Shown one piece after another: positions 1 through 6,998 of a stretch of 64,000 nucleotides of DNA. Each line of letters opens with the position of its first letter. Positions within the stretch are counted from its first letter, which is position 1. Both the position numbers and the translations under genes were made by a program. The notes below the pieces were generated by a model. The model did not search any database. It was not told the DNA's origin and saw nothing but the letters and a program-made list of their open reading frames with translations. Origin of the DNA: Paracoccus denitrificans (GTDB taxonomy: Bacteria > Pseudomonadota > Alphaproteobacteria > Rhodobacterales > Rhodobacteraceae); contig VAFL01000001.1 of assembly GCA_005768755.1 (NCBI GenBank), forward strand, positions 1-64,000. Direction: 5' to 3'.

Positions 1-65
1 CGACCGCAGGTGCCGCTTGCGGCAGAAAATCCTTGTCTAGCGATCGGATACAGGCGATCTTCACC

Positions 66-431
66 TCAAACGACACGCCACCTGGGGAATGCAGGGTGAT
101 GCGTGTATGCCGATAGATAGCGCGCCCTCGGATCGCGCAACATCAATATCAGCGGAATATCCCCAAGCCCGTGCCGAATTTCCTTCGCGATGTCATGCGA
201 ATTGCCCGGAAGCCGGAAATAGGTGGGGGTCGACTCGAACCGATAGATCGCATCAGCATCCGCGTCGGCGAAGTTCTTTTCGTAACTGCTGAAGTCGCGA
301 ACGGGGTGGTTCCAGAACATCAGCTCTTTTCTTTCGCTGCCCCAGAAATGTTCAGACTTGCCAAGCGCCCGATGCAACCACGTCGTGCCACATTTTTGTG
401 CGCCAATTATAAGCATGTTAGGTTGGGGCAT
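66..431 (-). CDS. Sulfotransferase family protein, N-terminal fragment (disrupted or cut by window edge)
   Basis: The first 121 residues match the start of a PAPS-dependent sulfotransferase. The 5'-phosphosulfate loop GAQKCGTTWLHRAL lies at residues 10-23, and the 3'-phosphate motif region LMLRDPRARYLSAY lies near residues 95-108. Family members are usually 250-300 aa, so this reading is far too short. The frame stops at TGA 66-68, but another minus-strand frame stays open from about position 120 to the window edge and reads GGVSFEVK just after the conserved RYLSAYTHH. A one-base frameshift is therefore likely. The gene starts at ATG 431, 46 bp downstream of the SGNH-fold gene on the same strand, so the two probably form an operon for a sulfated or acetylated surface glycan. 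The family assignment is firm; whether the gene is intact cannot be decided here. Confidence 0.75.
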   Translation of the reverse strand: MPQPNMLIIGAQKCGTTWLHRALGKSEHFWGSERKELMFWNHPVRDFSSYEKNFADADADAIYRFESTPTYFRLPGNSHDIAKEIRHGLGDIPLILMLRDPRARYLSAYTHHPAFPRWRVV

Positions 432-477
432 TTATTCTAAACTCCAGGTTCTTGACGGCCAGCAGGCGATAATTCGT

Positions 478-1410
478 TCAGGACGAAGTCGCGATGCTCA
501 GGTGTTTTCTGTTGAGCGACTCTTTCCACAACTCGGCGAAGCCTTCCGACGGAGAGATCGCCCGGCCCAGCTCCAGTGGATAGGAAAGGAAATGGGGGCG
601 CTCGTCGTCGCTGGGGACGCGCGAGAAATATCGCTCCGCACAGCCTGCCAGAATTATATCGGGCATGAAGGCTTCCACACTTTCGTAGTGAAAATAGCGC
701 GATCTAATGCAGATGACACGGCTGTAGAAGTAGCTCAATTCCTTCATGAGCTGGCGAAAAAAAGAATCGCCAAACATCAGAACAGTTTTCACTGACTTCG
801 CGTTTTCATTATAGACAATGTCGATTGTGCCGTCATTGCCCGACGTCATGCCGTTCGTTTCATAGCGCAGGCCCGCGCTGGGTCGGATGATGATCGCTTC
901 CTCGTCGATCTGCGGTGAAAACTTCAGTCCCAGATCCCCGGCGAAGTTCGACCGCACGACCGATCGCGAAAGGACGTCCTCTCTGAAATCGCGCAACTGC
1001 CCGCCAAGCCGCAGGACAATTTGCTCGATTGAGGAAATGACTCCCGCGGTGGACAGATGGGTATCCGTCTTCATGTAATCATCGGCCGAGACATCCAGAT
1101 ACAGCGGCAGGGGATAGGTTGACGCAGTCGAGCGATAGTACCGCAAGTAGATGGAAGCGATCGCGTCATCCAGCAGGAGCGAGCTGTAAGGGACGATCTT
1201 GTCGGGAAAGATCGTAAACAGATACTTTATGGACCGATCATTGCACCAGGTGGTTCGCGCCAGGTGGTTTTCCCAGAACGTCTTGACGGAGGCTTTGGGT
1301 GGTGGGCTTTCGCCAGCGAAAAGTTCGCGTACGCGGTGGCGCCCGCCAGTCAGCACGAGGCCGCCGTTGCTGGCGATCGAGACGTCTTGCGTCGGAAGGC
1401 TTGGGTTCAC
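478..1410 (-). CDS. AlgX/AlgJ-like SGNH-fold O-acetyltransferase-type protein
   Basis: This 310-aa protein has the catalytic signatures of the AlgX/AlgJ SGNH-hydrolase-like family, which O-acetylates exopolysaccharides such as alginate. It carries an Asp-Thr-His motif (D116, H118) and a later Gly-Asp-Ser motif (S216, in FGDSF). This matches the Asp/His then Ser order of AlgX with similar spacing. The N-terminus (GGLVLTGG, residues 16-23) resembles the opening strand of the fold, and no signal peptide or membrane segment precedes it. That is odd for a family that normally acts in the periplasm. The start is GTG at 1410 with AGGAAA about seven bases upstream. The sulfotransferase gene follows on the same strand. 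The substrate is unknown; carbohydrate modification is inferred. Confidence 0.7.
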   Translation of the reverse strand: MNPSLPTQDVSIASNGGLVLTGGRHRVRELFAGESPPPKASVKTFWENHLARTTWCNDRSIKYLFTIFPDKIVPYSSLLLDDAIASIYLRYYRSTASTYPLPLYLDVSADDYMKTDTHLSTAGVISSIEQIVLRLGGQLRDFREDVLSRSVVRSNFAGDLGLKFSPQIDEEAIIIRPSAGLRYETNGMTSGNDGTIDIVYNENAKSVKTVLMFGDSFFRQLMKELSYFYSRVICIRSRYFHYESVEAFMPDIILAGCAERYFSRVPSDDERPHFLSYPLELGRAISPSEGFAELWKESLNRKHLSIATSS

Positions 1411-1720
1411 GTAGGTTTCCTAATGGATCGGCTCTTTTTGCTAGGAAGGCACTACAACACGATTCTGCGTATTTTAAAGCCCTAAGTTGAGTTTCTGGTC
1501 GCTTTGGCCACTGGTCGGCCTAGCCGGTTCGGCTTTGACGTGGTCGACGCGAGGACATCCAATAAAACCACTTCCTGTGCGGGACGGAGATGGACCGCCA
1601 ACTGCACCCTCCGAGGGTACATAGCGGACTGCTGTTGCGAACATGTGCGACTTTCATGGCGTGAAAACTGATCGGTGGACCCGTGGACCACAGAAAAAAG
1701 CATAAATTATCAATGTTATG
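1411..1720. other. Intergenic stretch without a recognisable gene
   Basis: These 310 bases separate the selenocysteine tRNA from the SGNH-fold gene. On the minus strand they must hold the end of the tRNA-Sec transcript and the promoter of the SGNH/sulfotransferase pair. A six-T run on the minus strand at 1693-1698 could end the tRNA transcript, but no strong stem precedes it. No convincing reading frame was seen. Confidence 0.5.
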
Positions 1721-1814
1721 TGGCGGAAGAGGAGGGAGTCGAACCCACCAAAGACGCCGCGCGCCTCTCGCCGGATTTGAAGTCCGGGTACCCCACCGGG
1801 GGCATTGCTCTTCC
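1721..1814 (-). tRNA. selC: Selenocysteine tRNA, anticodon TCA
   Basis: On the minus strand the sequence runs from GGAAGAG (1814-1808) to CTCTTCC-G-CCA (1731-1721), with CCA encoded. The anticodon arm reads CCGGACTTCAAATCCGG, giving anticodon TCA, which decodes UGA. The D-arm has a long six-pair stem closed by a four-base loop. The variable arm can form eight pairs (AGAGGCGC against GCGTCTTT) with a three-base loop. Length, long D-stem, long variable arm and anticodon are all diagnostic of tRNA-Sec. Oddities: the T-stem contains one T-T mismatch and only seven acceptor pairs are clear, where bacterial tRNA-Sec usually has eight. It lies 91 bp downstream of the ABC permease gene, on the same strand. 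Confidence 0.93.
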
Positions 1815-1905
1815 AGAAAGCAGAATAGGATCGCCGCGTGGTGCGGTCAACGTGGGACGGTCCGGCGCATGCTTGCAGGAAGCGCAAAACGATGTCCGGC
1901 TTTCG

Positions 1906-3429
1906 TCAGGCTTCTGGCGCGGCGGCACCCGCGGGGATGGCTGCGCAATCCGTCTTGCCCAACGCTTGAACCTTCATTCTGCGGCGCAGCCGCACCGATA
2001 ATGTGTCGATCAACGCGCTAAGCAGCGAAATCACCGCGAGCAGCACGATGGCCCTGTCCACACGCAATTCTGCAAGTGCGCTGTCGATGAAGAAACCCAG
2101 CGTGGCGATGCCGAGGATCCCCATGACAGCGCTTTCGCGCAGGATGATCTCCCATCGATAAAGACACAGCGCCAGGAAGCGACCGAAAAGTCGCGGCACC
2201 AGTTCCCACCCCCACAGGGTCAGACCGCGCGGGGCGTCTGGACGCATCCGGGGTACGATCGCGTCAGCCTCGCGCCCCAGAAGATGACCGATGATGGCAC
2301 CGTTATGCAGCCCAAGCGCCAGAATGGCAGGCAGAAGCGAGGGACCGAAGATCTGCAGGAACAGGTAAGCCAGCATGTATTCAGGCAGGCTGCGCAGAAC
2401 GACCAGCATCAGATGGCCGATCAGTCGTCCGATTCGGCCGCTGACCGCCGCGACCGTGATGCCAAAGCTGAAGAAGGCCACGGCGCCCGTCAGCACCAGT
2501 GCCACTTGCGTGGCGATGATCGTGTTCCAGGTGCCGGGCAGAACCTCTGTTACCGTAATCTCGCGCAGCCAGAAGATCAGTCCAGAAAGACCCTCGCCAT
2601 TGCGCAGGGGCGCAGGGATGATGTCCACGGTCAGAAACCGCCAGACGGCGCCCGCACCCATTGGTGGCGCGCTGACCGTTGTCAGAAGGGCGACAGCGGC
2701 GACGATCCAGAAGGGCGCAAGCCGAGGTTGCATCCACAGCCGGATGGTCGCGACCAGCAGGATATAGCAGATCAGGATCGCCGAAGCTGCGCCGTAATCA
2801 CCTTTGCGGAAAAAACTGTCGAGTTGAAAGCCAAGCGTCGGCAGGCCGATAAAGCCGATCACCGCGCTTGCGCGCATACCGCATTCCAGCCGGTAAAGCG
2901 TGTAGGCCGTCATCGGCGCGCGGATCAGGGGCAGGCAGGCCCAGGCAAAGCGCGATATTGCATCGGTGCGCGGGGGCAGGGCGTTGCGCGGCGCAGGATC
3001 GGATTCCTCGATCTGTTCGGCATAAACCTTGGCGAAGATACCCGCATAGGGCAGGGCGAGCGCAAGCACACCTGCCGGCGCGCCGATGCCGATGGCCTGT
3101 ATCAGCAGCAGTGCCCAGAAAATCTCGTGGATGGAGCGCAGGGCGACGCAGACAGCACGTGCCAGACGCCGGTCATAAAACGGCGCCAGCGCAAGGCCTG
3201 CAATCGCACCAAGCGCCACGCCCGCGACGGCAAAGGCGATGGTAAGTGCCAGCGAATAGGCAAGCGTTTCGACAGCCGAGAAGTCAGGCTTCGCAAACCC
3301 CGCCAGCATCCGGCCAAGAAGTGGCCATGGATCATGCCCCGCCAGGCCCAGATCCGCCACCGGCAGCAAGATTGCTGCAACCGCCACGAAACCCAGCACG
3401 ACCAGTCGCGGGGACAGGCGGTCAGGCAT
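1906..3429 (-). CDS. phnE: PhnE-type ABC permease, two permease domains fused (putative selenium oxyanion or phosphonate importer)
   Basis: This 507-aa inner-membrane protein holds two PhnE-like permease domains in one chain, about residues 1-245 and 280-507. Each ends with a segment of the type ESAVMGILGIATLGF or ASAVIGFIGLPTLGF, as in the coupling region of PhnE. Single PhnE subunits are about 260-280 aa, so this is a tandem fusion replacing a dimer. I chose ATG 3429 because it overlaps the stop of the ATPase gene by eight bases. The operon order is binding protein, ATPase, permease, then tRNA-Sec. The tRNA context makes selenate or selenite a plausible substrate; phosphonate, phosphite or phosphate remain alternatives. 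Confidence 0.85.
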   Translation of the reverse strand: MPDRLSPRLVVLGFVAVAAILLPVADLGLAGHDPWPLLGRMLAGFAKPDFSAVETLAYSLALTIAFAVAGVALGAIAGLALAPFYDRRLARAVCVALRSIHEIFWALLLIQAIGIGAPAGVLALALPYAGIFAKVYAEQIEESDPAPRNALPPRTDAISRFAWACLPLIRAPMTAYTLYRLECGMRASAVIGFIGLPTLGFQLDSFFRKGDYGAASAILICYILLVATIRLWMQPRLAPFWIVAAVALLTTVSAPPMGAGAVWRFLTVDIIPAPLRNGEGLSGLIFWLREITVTEVLPGTWNTIIATQVALVLTGAVAFFSFGITVAAVSGRIGRLIGHLMLVVLRSLPEYMLAYLFLQIFGPSLLPAILALGLHNGAIIGHLLGREADAIVPRMRPDAPRGLTLWGWELVPRLFGRFLALCLYRWEIILRESAVMGILGIATLGFFIDSALAELRVDRAIVLLAVISLLSALIDTLSVRLRRRMKVQALGKTDCAAIPAGAAAPEA

Positions 3430-4081
3430 AAAGCGCGCCAATCTGTCCGTCGCTGACTTGATCTGAAGCGGCATCAAAAAGGATACGTCCCCCGCGCAGG
3501 CCCACGATTCTTGTCGCGAAGCTGCGGGCAAGTTCGACGTCGTGCAGGGCGATCAACGCGGTTTGGAAATGCGCGGCGATCAGGGACATGATGTCCTGCG
3601 CCTGCACGGCATCGACGGCGGATACGGGTTCGTCGGCGACGATCACTTCACCGCCGCGATAAAGCGCGCGGCCTAGCGCCGTGCGCTGGCGCTGGCCACC
3701 CGACAGCGCCTCGACCGGGCGGGTCGCGAAATCGGACAGACCCAGAGGCGACAGCACCGTGTCGATCCTGGCACGAACGGGATGAGGCAGATGGATCAAC
3801 CTAAGAAGGTTGACCAGCCCGCCATGATCGTCCAGGCGGCCCATATAGACATTGCGGCGCACCGACAACTGCGGCACCAGCCCGTGATCCTGCGGAACAA
3901 GTGCCACGCGCGTGTGGGCAGTCGTCATCTGGCGATAGATCGCGGCCAGCAGGGTGGATTTGCCGGCGCCCGAAGCGCCAAGCAACACCACGCGCTCGCC
4001 CTCATCCAGCGTGAAGTCCAGCCCGCTTAGGACCGGTGCCGCGCCATAGCCAAGTGTTGCGCCGTCAAGCCGTGCCTTCAT
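3422..4081 (-). CDS. phnC: PhnC-type ABC transporter ATP-binding protein
   Basis: This 219-aa ATPase powers the neighbouring importer. Walker A is GASGAGKST (35-43), the signature motif is LSGGQRQR (126-133), Walker B ends in VIVADEP (146-152), and the switch histidine is H180 in ALHDV. It is shorter than a typical PhnC of about 250-270 aa. Its ATG overlaps the stop of the binding-protein gene as ATGA, and its own stop overlaps the permease start, so the three genes are translationally coupled. The substrate is not readable from the ATPase itself. Confidence 0.88.
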   Translation of the reverse strand: MKARLDGATLGYGAAPVLSGLDFTLDEGERVVLLGASGAGKSTLLAAIYRQMTTAHTRVALVPQDHGLVPQLSVRRNVYMGRLDDHGGLVNLLRLIHLPHPVRARIDTVLSPLGLSDFATRPVEALSGGQRQRTALGRALYRGGEVIVADEPVSAVDAVQAQDIMSLIAAHFQTALIALHDVELARSFATRIVGLRGGRILFDAASDQVSDGQIGALYA

Positions 4082-4935
4082 TCCAGCAAGTCCAGCTCCT
4101 TGCCCACGGCCTCGATCGGCGCGTAATCCTCATTCGCGGCTGCAATGAAGCCCGATCGCGGGAAGCTTGCCAGAAGATCGGGGTCGGTCATGTCGATCAG
4201 CGCCTGCTGAACGCGATCAGCGAAGCCGTCGCCGAAGCGTTCATCGACATCGCCGCGGATCGTCCAGTTGTAATCAGGATAGGGGGGCGTCTTCCAGATG
4301 ATTTTCGCGGTCTCGATTTCGGGCATCCCGTCGGTCACCGCCTTGTCATAGACCGAGAAATTCAACGCCCCCACATCATATGCCCCCGTCGATACCAAGC
4401 GAAGCGTCTGGCTGTGATCGCCGGAAAAGCCGACGCGGCTGAAAAACTCCTCGGGTGCCTCGCCCGTCTCTTCGCGGACGAAGAATTCCGGCATCAACCG
4501 GCCCGAGGTTGACGTCTTGGCCCCAAAGGTGAAGCTGAGGCCGCGCATTTCTGAAGGGAATGTATCGCTTTCGGTCAGTCCGGTGCTTTCGTTGGCGATG
4601 AAGTAACTGACGAACTCCTTGTCTTCGATGCCTTGCGCGATCGCGCGTGAGCCCGGCGTAATCATTCGCGCCTGTACGCCTGTCAGGCCACCGAACCACG
4701 CAAGCTGTACCTGATCGTTCCGGAATGCCGTGACCGATGCGGCATAGCTTTTGACCGGCACGAATTCCACGTCCACATCCAGCTGATCCGACAGGTAATC
4801 CGCGACCTTGTCAAAGCGCTGCTGCAGTGCCGTGTCATCCTCGTCCGGGATGGCCGAGAAGTAGAATGTATCAGCACGGGCGGCCGAAAAACTGGCCAGA
4901 AGCACGGCGGCACAAAGGAGAGGGCGAGAAATCAT
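4078..4935 (-). CDS. phnD: PhnD-type periplasmic substrate-binding protein (putative selenate/phosphonate importer)
   Basis: This 285-aa protein begins with a cleavable signal peptide (MISRPLLCAAVLLASFSAARA), followed by a PhnD-like periplasmic binding fold. Visible PhnD-type segments are FYFSAIPDED near the mature N-terminus, VQLAWFGGLTGVQAR near residue 90, and a run near the middle that resembles the ligand-binding hinge. ATG 4935 is preferred over a TTG nine codons upstream, because it places the signal peptide at the N-terminus. It is the first gene of the phnD-phnC-phnE-selC order. PhnD relatives linked to selenium genes are known as putative selenate-binding proteins, which fits the tRNA-Sec here, but ligand specificity is inferred from context only. 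Confidence 0.85.
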   Translation of the reverse strand: MISRPLLCAAVLLASFSAARADTFYFSAIPDEDDTALQQRFDKVADYLSDQLDVDVEFVPVKSYAASVTAFRNDQVQLAWFGGLTGVQARMITPGSRAIAQGIEDKEFVSYFIANESTGLTESDTFPSEMRGLSFTFGAKTSTSGRLMPEFFVREETGEAPEEFFSRVGFSGDHSQTLRLVSTGAYDVGALNFSVYDKAVTDGMPEIETAKIIWKTPPYPDYNWTIRGDVDERFGDGFADRVQQALIDMTDPDLLASFPRSGFIAAANEDYAPIEAVGKELDLLE

Positions 4936-5037
4936 GTCTTGTCCATTCTGAAGATATTTCAAGTTGGCAGGGGGTTGGATGACAGTCGTCCAGACGGTGT
5001 TAGCAGAGTTGAGCGCGACTTGTCAGTTGCCGGTATT

Positions 5038-5059
5038 GCGCGGTGCCGCAACACCGCGC
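5038..5059. other. Strong perfect hairpin between the TetR gene and phnD
   Basis: An eight-pair perfect inverted repeat, GCGCGGTG and CACCGCGC, encloses a six-base loop. It lies between the end of the TetR-type gene and the start of phnD. No T-run follows on either strand, so it is not a classical terminator. It could sit in the phnD leader or shield the regulator transcript. Confidence 0.5.
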
Positions 5060-5188
5060 TGTCGTGACGAAATTGCTGACACCTCGACCCCAGTTGCGAT
5101 CTGCGCCAGAACAGCGCCCATCATGAACCCGCTGACATGACGGAACCGAAGGGTCGCAGCGCGACACCGGACGGTAATCTCTGGCGGG

Positions 5189-5845
5189 TTACGCCCGGCC
5201 GGCCCGGTATGCGTCACCAATGCGTTCCAGCCCGCCAATGATGAAGTGATACAGATGATCGGCCATGTCCGCCTGTGGTAGATGAAAGACATCCGGTTCG
5301 AATATGGATTCGGTGTTGCTAAGCAGCAGCATCGCCAGACAGGGCGCGCCGATACAGGGAAGACAGCGCATCAGCGCAGGATCGCTGGCCGGGATGGTCG
5401 TAATCTCGCTGAGGACCGGCAGCACCAGCTTCAGCTTCGGAAACACCTCGACCTCGCGAAGGGCGACGATATGCGAACTGGGCGCAATCAACTCTCGCAC
5501 CAGCACGACCACCGGCCAGCGGGTCTTGCCGGATGCGCTGAAGGCCAGAAACTCGACCAGCATCCGAAGTTTTTCCCGGGCGGGAATATCGGCTTTGGTC
5601 AGCGCCTCGACATCGGTTCTGTCAATCAGGCGGTGATGTGCTTCGATCAGCACAGACTGATACAGCCCATTCCGATTGCCGAAGTGGTAATTGATCGAGG
5701 CCATGTCCGCACCGGCTTTCGCAGCGATCATCTTGTTCGTCGCTTCCGCCAGCCCGGCTTCGGCAAACAGCACGCCGGCGGCTTCGAGGATGCGATTGCG
5801 CGTCGCCTCGCCATCGGCGCGTTGCGGGCGTTGTGTTGTCGGCAT
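5189..5845 (-). CDS. cecR: TetR-family regulator, CecR (YbiH) type
   Basis: This 218-aa repressor has an N-terminal TetR DNA-binding domain (helix-turn-helix about residues 40-70, ending INYHFGNRNGLYQSVL) and a C-terminal ligand domain of the CecR/DUF1956 type. In E. coli, CecR controls the ybhGFSR export operon, and here the gene is divergent from an operon with the same four components. The shared region contains an AT-rich palindrome that is the likely operator. ATG 5845 is used. It most likely represses both its own gene and the exporter; the inducing compound is unknown, although drug-like compounds are suggested by the E. coli system. Confidence 0.85.
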   Translation of the reverse strand: MPTTQRPQRADGEATRNRILEAAGVLFAEAGLAEATNKMIAAKAGADMASINYHFGNRNGLYQSVLIEAHHRLIDRTDVEALTKADIPAREKLRMLVEFLAFSASGKTRWPVVVLVRELIAPSSHIVALREVEVFPKLKLVLPVLSEITTIPASDPALMRCLPCIGAPCLAMLLLSNTESIFEPDVFHLPQADMADHLYHFIIGGLERIGDAYRAGRA

Positions 5846-5926
5846 GCTTCTGTACCGCCCCCTGTGAACTGCAATCGGTACCTAAGGCCGGTGCAAGCCC
5901 GATGCAATTTAGTCTCGACATGAATT

Positions 5927-5946
5927 TCAAATTAAATTAAATTTGA
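5927..5946. promoter_or_regulatory. AT-rich imperfect palindrome, candidate CecR operator
   Basis: A 20-base imperfect palindrome (TCAAATT at the left end, AATTTGA at the right, one mismatched pair inside) lies in a very AT-rich patch of otherwise GC-rich DNA. It is about 80 bp upstream of the TetR gene and 57 bp upstream of the exporter operon, which suits a divergent operator. It is assigned by position and symmetry only. Confidence 0.6.
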
Positions 5947-6002
5947 TTTAAATTATAGTCAAGAAGCGAATCAGATCGCGTTACATTGCCCAAGGCCACG
6001 CT

Positions 6003-6998
6003 ATGAAGAAGTTTTTACCGATCCTTGCGATTCTCGTCCTGGCGGGCGTCGGATGGTATGTTTGGTCCCAGCGGGACAAGGGGCAGCCCGATGGTCTGGT
6101 GCTGTTCGGCAATGTCGACATTCGGCAGGTTGCCCTGGCCTTCGACGGCAGCGGACGGATCAGCGATGTTCTGGTCGAAGAAGGTGACCCCGTGGCGGCA
6201 GGGCAGGTCCTGGCCGTTCTGGATACCGAGACGCTGGAACTTCAGGCTGATGCCGCCGGCGCCGCCGTCGAAGCGCAGCGACAGGCGCTGCTGAAGCTGC
6301 GCAACGGTTCGCGCCCGGAAGAAATTCAGCAGGCTCGTGCAGGCTTGAAAGCGGCAGAGGCATCGCTGGTGCTTGCCGAACAGGAGTTGTCACGCGCAAC
6401 GCAGCTTCGCGCTTCGCGAAGCGGCGCGGCCAGTCAGCAGACGGTGGATCAGGCGCAGGCGCAGGCAGACGCCGCGCGGGCCACCGTCCAACAGTCGCAG
6501 TCGTCGCTGGACCTTGCGCTGGCTGGCGCGCGGGCCGAGGATATCGCGCAGGCCGAGGCGCAATTGCAGGGGGCAGAGGTCGATCTGGCCTTGCTGCAAC
6601 ATCAGGTCGCACAGGGAGAGTTGCTGTCGCCGTCCGATGCCGTCGTCCGCTCGCGGCTGCGCGAACCGGGCGATATGGCGACCGCCAGCACGCCGATATT
6701 CTCGCTGGCGCTGACGCAGCCAAAATGGGTTCGTGTCTATGCAAGCGAACCTGATCTGGGTCGGATCAGTCCCGGCATGGCGGCAGAGGTCGTGACAGAC
6801 AGCGATCCCGCAAGCCCGGTCGCCGGTCGGGTGGGTTATATTTCCTCGGTCGCGGAGTTCACGCCGAAATCCGTCCAGACCGAAGAACTGCGCACAAGCC
6901 TTGTTTATGAGGTCCATGTCATAATCGAGGATGCCGACGACCGCCTGCGGCTGGGTCAGCCTGTGACAGTTCGCCTGACAGAAGCCACGGCGCAATGA
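6003..6998 (+). CDS. ybhG: HlyD/YbhG-type membrane fusion protein
   Basis: This 331-aa periplasmic adaptor has an N-terminal signal anchor (about residues 4-22). A biotinyl-lipoyl-like half follows, with GRISDVLVEEGDPVAAGQVL near residues 53-72. Next comes a long Ala/Gln-rich alpha-helical hairpin (about 80-195), then the second lipoyl half and a beta-barrel part. This is the layout of YbhG. It bridges the inner-membrane ABC exporter to an outer-membrane channel, which is not encoded in this cluster. It is the first gene of a four-gene operon, and its stop overlaps the start of the ATPase gene as ATGA. Confidence 0.88.
   Translation: MKKFLPILAILVLAGVGWYVWSQRDKGQPDGLVLFGNVDIRQVALAFDGSGRISDVLVEEGDPVAAGQVLAVLDTETLELQADAAGAAVEAQRQALLKLRNGSRPEEIQQARAGLKAAEASLVLAEQELSRATQLRASRSGAASQQTVDQAQAQADAARATVQQSQSSLDLALAGARAEDIAQAEAQLQGAEVDLALLQHQVAQGELLSPSDAVVRSRLREPGDMATASTPIFSLALTQPKWVRVYASEPDLGRISPGMAAEVVTDSDPASPVAGRVGYISSVAEFTPKSVQTEELRTSLVYEVHVIIEDADDRLRLGQPVTVRLTEATAQ

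Noticed and set aside
66..68. Selenocysteine read-through at the sulfotransferase TGA, given the tRNA-Sec nearby
   Set aside because: The continuing frame does not look like a sulfotransferase and no SECIS-like stem was seen; a frameshift explains it better.
5023..5292. A small gene between phnD and the TetR gene
   Set aside because: It overlaps the TetR gene end and the hairpin and has no ribosome-binding site or family features.
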